From the NCBI RefSeq assembly GCF_007655135.1, contig NC_045127.1:39939538-40003537 (forward strand): a stretch of 64,000 nt of DNA. Reading direction: 5' to 3'. Of this stretch, positions 57,561 through 64,000 are shown piece after piece; position 1 is the first letter of the stretch, and the number at the start of each line of letters is the position of its first letter. The translations under genes and the position numbers were made by a program. The notes beneath the pieces were generated by a model. The model made no database searches. It was not told the origin of the DNA and worked only from the letters and a program-made list of their open reading frames with translations. The stretch comes from Punica granatum. Its lineage: Eukaryota; Streptophyta; Magnoliopsida; Myrtales; Lythraceae.

Positions 57561-60356
57561 TAGTAGCATGTATAGGGCCCTGTTTCTATATGCCAATACT
57601 TGTTTGGATGATGGTAATGTGAAGTGAATGTTTGTGAAGTGAATGTTGATTGAATGGGACAAAAGAAAAGCACGAATCAGTATTAATACAAACTCAACAT
57701 TTAAAAACCGGGATGTGTAACAAAAAAAAACGATATGAGCATGAACTTGAATATTTAAAGTATCGGCCTTAAACTTGGTTGTATGAAATGGGAACGAATC
57801 CACATGAATTGAATTCATGCTTACTCGGCCTTAAGGAGTAAAATCCACGAAAAACTCTAAATCGGCTTAATTGATCATTCGAGCTTAAAAATCGGCAAAT
57901 TAAATGTTGAGTGATTTTGTATTCCCATAATTCACATGTTTGGATGCATTCCTTGTTATTTTAATTAAAACTTCACACGGACCGGTTTAATCATGTAAAA
58001 TTGGTTAAAAATTGGACTTAATTCCAAGATGGTTGGGAATTAGAGCTTTTATCGGATGGTCCACCAATGACCGGCTCAACAGTTCGAAACCCGTAAACCA
58101 AAGCATTCGGCGAATTTATCCAAATTAATAAATTGCATGCACGGGGTAATTGGGAACTTCACTTTAGCTAATTAGTCCACTTGGCTCTCTAGTAAGTTGC
58201 ACGAATCGGTCAATAATTTATGATCGCGTTGATGGTTCATGAAATGATGAAAATGCCCCTTTTCAGTTCACATTTTTATAAAAAAAAAAACACCGAGATA
58301 TGTAACACGCATAGCATGTATATATCCAGGGAGCACTCGCATGTCTTGACTCGAGTTCGGGCCCGATTTGAGGCGGCTCAATTCGGGATACATGAGTTCT
58401 TCTTAGACGACTTCCAGGGGGAGCAACCAGTTTCTCGATTCCTTCGGGGTCCACGTGACCCCGATTGGTTCAAGAGATTGGTCAACATCGGCTATAGACA
58501 CTCGCCGATTCGTGTTGCGTAGTCTTAACCTTTTGTACACACAGACACATTTTCTCGGTTCAAGGGCATGATCACCGGTTCATGATTCGCCGACTCCATA
58601 AGCATTAGGAGGATTGAAACATGTTGAATAAGGAAAGGGGTAGGCGCCTGTCTAGGTGCGGTTGTCACTTGTTTTACCCTCCCTTTCCTATCTACATGTT
58701 TCTGTCACCCTAGCGTAGATTCGGGCGTTTAGGGAATTAGACCAGAGGTGCGAGCGGGGACGACCATTGAAAGATTGTCTGGTCCCTTACGGGACAAGTA
58801 CAAAGACCTTAACACCCTCGTGGTGTTTCGTGCTCCTATTTCCTTAGGTTCGTGCTTAGAATGGGTCAAAACATAAAAAATTAACTTAACTTCAAACTCG
58901 ACTTAATCAAACGTGGGAGAACGATTAGGCAAAATATCGGGTTTCGGGTTTCAGGCGAAAACATACCTCAATCATAATTTGTTAAGCCCTCAGGGTCGCA
59001 AAACAGAACAACTTAAAAGCAATCCATATACTCGAGACTTGACTACAGACATTATGTCTGTCGAGTTCTTCTTAAGCACCGCCGAATGCTACATACCCTC
59101 CCGGGTGGCCCACGGCCGGTTCACCATCCATACGACCCCTTGCTTTGTCTGTTTAGGGTAGAAGCTTGTTTGCTAAGTAACCTTGGATCATAATATGATA
59201 ATCATGTAAAGATGACACTTAATTCACACCAATTGTCTGTTCATCTATTTTCACCTGTTTTGTCTGTTTTATCTGTTTCTATATGTTTTTATCCCTTTTT
59301 ATCTGCTTTTGTCCGTTCTGTAACTGTTCAAGCCCGAACCCATAAGATACGATTCACACGGGGTCAGATATACCAACCATCGATCACGGAGTCCAACGCC
59401 CTCACACACCGAGTGCGTGTGACCCAAGTGCGGTATGGAGTCTACCATCGAGTCATCGTTTCGAACCTAGTAGTACCCAAGCGGAAGATGACTAGGGTTG
59501 GGATACGTGAAACGAGGTTAGACAATCACCTGGGAGCTTGACCGGTGCCACGCCTATTTTGAGGACCATTTGGCCCTCTTGGAATCTATTGGTTCGGTAG
59601 GACCCGACCCTCGGCTCTCATGAGCTCACATCGCATTAAATTTGATTTTGGTCTTTCCAAAACTCATAGTGAGTGCAAGCGGAATATTGGCCGAACGTGA
59701 GTCGACCGGGATTCGTTTGTCGTAATTTGTAGTTATTATTTGAGAGTACATTGTGAAGTATTTATTTGTACAATCATTTATGTAACGATCCCGATCGGCA
59801 AGCGTGGAGTCTGAGAATCAGAATCGATCGAGTCGATTTACGGGTCCCCTAGACGAGCGGGACCATGTGAGTCACAGGTCTGGTCCACACGATGAACCAG
59901 CTATCACGGTTTGATTAGCCGAGATGCGAGGACGGTGGACCGACCTTTTGACCCGCTCCTCTTTCGGTCTCATAACCCGAATCGATCGTTTCCTACGAAT
60001 TTATTGTGTCAAAACAAGTAAATGAGTGCAACTTAATCTAGCGGTAAATAAATAAGAAACGACAAACCTTAGACAAACCTTAGACAAACTGGAGTACCGA
60101 TAAGGCGTGCGGGATATAAGCTCGCATGTAACTAAACCTCGATTCGGAACTCTTGGTTCCGCAAGACCATACGCCTTAACAAATTAGGTGTTTCCTTATC
60201 CCTAGACTCGGACAACTCACCGGCCAACGACTTTCAGGTCGTAAACAGGTAGTAGCGACTCCTTCTCACGTGTGTTCGTCACGCGTTCCCCGGGAAGGTA
60301 AACACTCTCAAGCTGTGAGATTAGAGCACATGTATGCGGGCCCCGACGAGAAGAAA
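57561..60356. other. non-coding repeat-like region
   Basis: Higher GC than the intergenic parts to the left, with short recurring words such as cggttca, tcggttc and gattcg. No ORF has recognisable domains. The style resembles non-coding retroelement sequence (for example a large retrotransposon derivative), but I could not find paired LTRs, so I make no element call. Confidence 0.35.
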
Positions 60357-60367
60357 TTCGGATCCGC

Positions 60368-60505
60368 ACACAATGGATTTGCAATGAGAGCATTTTCTCT
60401 CACATGTGATGTAGCTGGAGCCATATCCCACATCCAAGAATTGATTACATCTGTTGTAACATGTGATGTTCGGGATCTCTCTTTATTGCTTGATAACTCT
60501 AGCAG
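60368..60505 (+). pseudogene. relic of a second F-box/LRR gene copy
   Basis: The + strand reads MRAFSLTCDVAGAISHIQE, LITSVVTCDVRDLSLLL. This corresponds to VREVSLSCEVGGAVYRIK and LITSIVTRSVEDLSLFL of the F-box gene (about 53760-53865). Only this 130-bp piece is present, without the F-box or the C-terminus. A stray partial copy, probably of an older paralogue. Confidence 0.75.
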
Positions 60506-61159
60506 GCAAGGTTTTCATAATCGTGATTCTATCTAGAATCGGTCGGGGGTCGTAGAATCATGAATTATAAGATTCTACCTGTAATTAAAAAAATAATATA
60601 TATATATATTTAGCATACTTTCCTGAGCAAAAAAAATCAATCCTTATTCATTCAAATAAAGATCACAAACCAACAAATCAACAATAAATCATAAAATGAT
60701 AAATACACAAAATATTGTTACAAAACTACTTCACCTAACCTGGAAAGCCACTTTTGAGTTACCATTAGCATATGGTTCATTTGACTTGTCGATTAAAGCT
60801 CGAGGTCTACAGAATATCATGAAAGAGGACAACATGTCAATTCAGCAAAAGGAAGAACAAAAGAGAAGCGTGACAGAGAAATTGGATAAGACCAAAACAC
60901 AAATAGATGAGTAAAAGTCCAAATTGGAGTTGAACTACAGAAAACCAAGAAGGACATGAGCATTGATTGATATTAGGAAAAGTAGATGAAATAAGGGTCA
61001 TCAAAGCACATTTACCATTCTCAAGAACCACCCATTTTCATCCATTGTCGCTGGGCAGTGACGGCGATCAAAGCTCGGGCACTGGGCAGAGGCAGAGGCG
61101 TAGAGCAAGCAACTGCAGAAGCGGAAGTCGCACTCGGAACCACAGACTCACGAAGCTTC
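60506..61159. other. spacer with a small unassigned ORF
   Basis: An ORF at 60696-60914 (73 codons, MINTQNIVTKLLHLTWKA...) ends with a Gln/Lys/Glu-rich helical segment. I recognise no family and composition does not rule out chance. A TA microsatellite lies at 60594-60611. Confidence 0.3.
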
Positions 61160-62836
61160 TGTTGGGAATTGGTGTATGCCCTAGAGGCAATCTATAATCA
61201 GTTTTGTAATATGATATCTATTTCATTATAAAACGAGGCATATCTGTTATTGTGTAGATTGCGCTAAATATGATTTTACACAATAATGTCCTTGGAATAG
61301 TAGGTTCAATAGGCATCAAGTGTGACTTGATTGTGAGATCCTATAATTACTGAACATTATTCCTAAATGTCCATAGTCAAAGTATTATCGTTAATTAGGA
61401 CAACGGTAATACGGTTAGACTAGTGTGAGTGTTGATTGATGACCAAATCTCATAGGTCATGGATATGAAGATATCAAATCACACCACATGTATACATTAA
61501 GAGTAATGTGTATTGGACTGACCCGCCATGAGATTGCTACATGGGTTGTTACGTGACTGTCATTAGCATATCTCAAAGTGACTATAGTGTAATGGTCCTT
61601 TGACTTGAGGTCACCACGGATTCCTACGTGTAATGTCGTATATTTTGATACTGTCAAACGCCACCGTAACTGGCTGGTTATAAAGATAGTTATTGGGTAT
61701 GCCACAAAGCATGGAAAAGAATGTGAGTGACCAAGATAGGATTTGTCCCTCCTACGAAACGGGAGCGATATCTCACGGCCACTTGGTGGTTAAGTCTAAA
61801 AGTGTATGCATACCCAAATAAGTCGATATAATGATATCGAGCTCATTTGCTCTGATAGACTTACCCGGTAAATCAAGAAAGAGAGATATTAAGTCATACA
61901 AGGATGTCATCGACCATGCCTTGGGCTCAATAGAGATATAGAGGACAATGGATTATATTACACGGTAATATAGGTCACGAGGTTCGTCGAGAAATTGACT
62001 TTCCGATTATTTGAGTAACAGTGATGCATTGCTAGATGCCGCTCACTGTTTGTAATATTAAAATAGAGATTTCGATATTACTATCAACGTAATTGGGAAC
62101 CTACAGGGTCACACACTACGACTAACTTGACGAGATATTTTGAAACAACAAAATTGTCTAATAAAGATTAGATGATTTATGGTGCGACCGATTAATCGGA
62201 TATTTAATGAGATTAAATTTGCCGATTAATTAGACCCGATTTATTAGATTTAATGGTGTGCTAAGTGGTTATTTTTATGGAACCACTTGGAGCCAATTAT
62301 AGAAAGAAACATGGGCCAATTGTATGATAACACTTAGCTATACACATGGACTAATTAAATGATGTCACCTAGACTTACACATGTCACTTGGAGCCTTGAT
62401 TCTCCTTAATCCCACATCGGTGGGGCTTTGAATTTGTCTTCCCCATATTGCTTATAAAAGGGGCAGCATGCATGTTTAGATATAAGAGATATATATATAC
62501 ATGTATATGGGTGTACGTGTATAAGTGTAAGGAAATTCAAGTTGAATTGTTCAATTTGAATTAATCCTACTAGTCTAATAAATTTCGGGTGTCGCATCGG
62601 GGTGTTTCTTTCGAGTGTTGGTCGCTAGCACCGCCGATCTCGAAAACTCGTCGACAAAATCGGTGTGGATACCAGTAGAGGCGTCACGCGTGGGACGCTC
62701 GGTCGACAACTTTAAATATTCCAGGTACGCTTTTATTTACTCTTACTCTTCTAGTAGGTCTTGGAATTAGTTTCACGGGTAGGAAATTTTGAATTTCTAT
62801 TCCTTTTACGCTTCCGTTAGCCCCGTGGAACTAGCA
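61160..62836 (+). repeat. 5' LTR of copia D
   Basis: Starts tgttgggaattgg and ends ggaactagca, matching the reverse complement of the C LTRs along its length. TATA box ttataaaag at 62452-62460. It includes an additional 50-60 bp near 62255-62360 (aaccacttggagccaattat region) that the C LTRs lack. Confidence 0.92.
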
Positions 62837-62837
62837 A

Positions 62838-62851
62838 TTGGTATCAGAGCC
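62838..62851 (+). other. primer binding site of copia D
   Basis: tggtatcagagcct lies two bases after the LTR end, a perfect initiator-methionine tRNA site. In copy C the same position has changed bases, so D preserves the family's original site. Confidence 0.92.
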
Positions 62852-63538
62852 TAGCTAGTTAGAATCTGAGTAGATAATAGCATAAAATATGATTTTATGC
62901 ATGGTACTGGTATGATTATGTTTGATATTTGCGGTGCATGACTGTTAGACATGGACTAGGTCCTAGTTGTGTTAGTATAATAGTTATACGTGTGGACTAT
63001 TATGTAATTGTTACATAATAGTGTATGGTGAGATCGATTAAATGTTAATAAAATCCCTCAAAATATTAAGTCCATATCCTTCCACCGTGTAACGCTCGTC
63101 AAGACCAAGATCGATGAGTGTGTAGACCTTGCCTTCGCAGGATGCCCTCATCTATCCTAGTAAGACGTGGTGTTTACCAATGGGTCGGACTTAACTGAGC
63201 AAGCCTAATAGGATTAGGAGTTCAGAGGCATGTAGTTGGGCATCGATCTACAAGATAAATTTGAATAAGGAGTTATTCACCCAACTAATCAAGAGTTGCA
63301 TGTGATGCAATTGGGAAAGTGAGTTCCCTACCTAAATAGCCAGTTCTGGGTGAATCAGCCCTCGCTGACTCAGAGCTTGGTGAGATATGGATCTTGAGCT
63401 ACTATGAGAATGATATTCTCTGAATCAATGGTGAGGGTCATTGATTTGATATAAATAGTGGGAGCAATATTTAATAAAGTCCTCATTAAATATTGTTGTG
63501 TCGTAATACTTATTTTGCATATTTCTGTGGTAGTTACC

Positions 63539-64000
63539 ATGGCAGGGAGCACTTCTAGTATTTTCTGTTTGCGATCCGTCTTTGATAAGGACAAACTGTC
63601 AGGGAATAATTTCCTTGGTTGGTATCGAAACTTGAGAATTGTTCTCACCCAAGAAAAGAAACTATATGTCTTAGAGCAACCTCTTCTTGAGTCACCACCT
63701 GACGATGCCCCCCAAGCTGAGAAAGATGCTTATAGTAAGCATCATGATGATGCCGTAAACGTCGGATGTCTCATGTTAGTCACCATGGACTCGGAGCTTC
63801 AGAAGCAACACGAGAACATGATGGCGTACGATATGATCGTGCATCTCAGGCAACTCTATCAAGAGCAGGCCCGACATGAGAGATTCGAGATCTCTAAAGC
63901 ACTTTTTCAGGCAAGGTTGACTGATGGTAGCCCAGTGGGTCTTCATGTACTCAAGATGATTGGGTACGTCGAGACTCTGGGAAGACTGGGATTTCCTCTG
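63539..64000 (+). CDS. copia D gag, open to the window edge
   Basis: ATG at 63539 opens MAGSTSSIFCLRSV and then KLSGNNFLGWYRNLRI, PPDDAPQAEKDAYSK, VNVGCLMLVTMDSEL and FQARLTDGSPVGLH, all in one frame to 64000 with no stop in 154 codons. At the place where copy C has TAA this copy has a sense codon. Gag of the Ty1/copia type forms the particle that packages element RNA. Whether the rest is intact lies outside the window. Confidence 0.85.
   Translation, partial: MAGSTSSIFCLRSVFDKDKLSGNNFLGWYRNLRIVLTQEKKLYVLEQPLLESPPDDAPQAEKDAYSKHHDDAVNVGCLMLVTMDSELQKQHENMMAYDMIVHLRQLYQEQARHERFEISKALFQARLTDGSPVGLHVLKMIGYVETLGRLGFPL

Larger units (their letters stand above)
61160..64000 (+). mobile_element. Ty1/copia retrotransposon D (same family as C), 5' part
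   Basis: LTR at 61160-62836 followed by primer site and gag, running off the window's right edge. It is the same family as element C but on the opposite strand, and more diverged from C than C's two LTRs are from each other. Target duplication cannot be tested here. Confidence 0.92.

Overview
The window is nuclear DNA of a flowering plant, most likely a eudicot. It holds intron-containing genes with GT-AG junctions, plant-specific protein families (Aurora 3 kinase, F-box/FBD protein, golgin-84 relative, MIT-domain AAA ATPase) and a dense layer of plant transposons. I cannot name the species. All exon models come from reading splice signals and frame by eye, guided by protein families I know.

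Layout. 1-14.1 kb: remains of a Ty3/gypsy element of the Tat type (+ strand), split by two Ty1/copia elements (both - strand) at 230-5175 and 8811-13678, each with recognisable LTRs and a 5-bp target duplication. Between the gypsy pol end and its putative 3' LTR lies a minus-strand coiled-coil ORF, itself cut by the second copia. 14.4-16.75 kb: decayed hAT transposase and its 3' end. 16.9-17.2 kb: one of four related MITE-like elements (others near 7.6, 21.8 and 46.8 kb). 19.0-25.5 kb: 13-exon spastin-like AAA ATPase gene, apparently intact. 27.6-28.0 kb: fragment of a Helitron helicase N-terminus. 29.6-37.5 kb: a young, almost complete Ty1/copia element (- strand) whose gag-pol frame is continuous but carries three stop codons. 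38.0-38.3 kb: foldback hairpin. 38.6-44.8 kb: decayed CACTA element with an internal inversion and a nested gypsy LTR fragment. 45.2-46.4 kb: tRNA-like SINE, tandem duplications and a 408-bp non-autonomous Helitron.

47.3-50.3 kb: Aurora kinase AUR3, six exons, intact. 51.05-52.66 kb: a truncated golgin-84-like gene whose last exon ends in a splice donor. 53.5-55.0 kb: an F-box/FBD gene whose first exon can be spliced in frame to the golgin-like exons, so a golgin/F-box chimera is possible. 55-61 kb: non-coding, with a low-complexity pyrimidine tract and a relic of a second F-box copy. 61.16 kb to the end: LTR and gag start of a second copy of the 29.6-kb copia family, in the opposite orientation, so inverted related LTRs flank the AUR3/golgin/F-box block.

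The three cellular genes concern microtubule severing, mitotic phosphorylation and ubiquitin-ligase targeting. I see no evidence that they form a pathway cluster; their linkage is probably incidental. The best candidates for something new are the possible golgin/F-box fusion, the antisense ORF of the Tat element, and the structural rearrangements among transposons.
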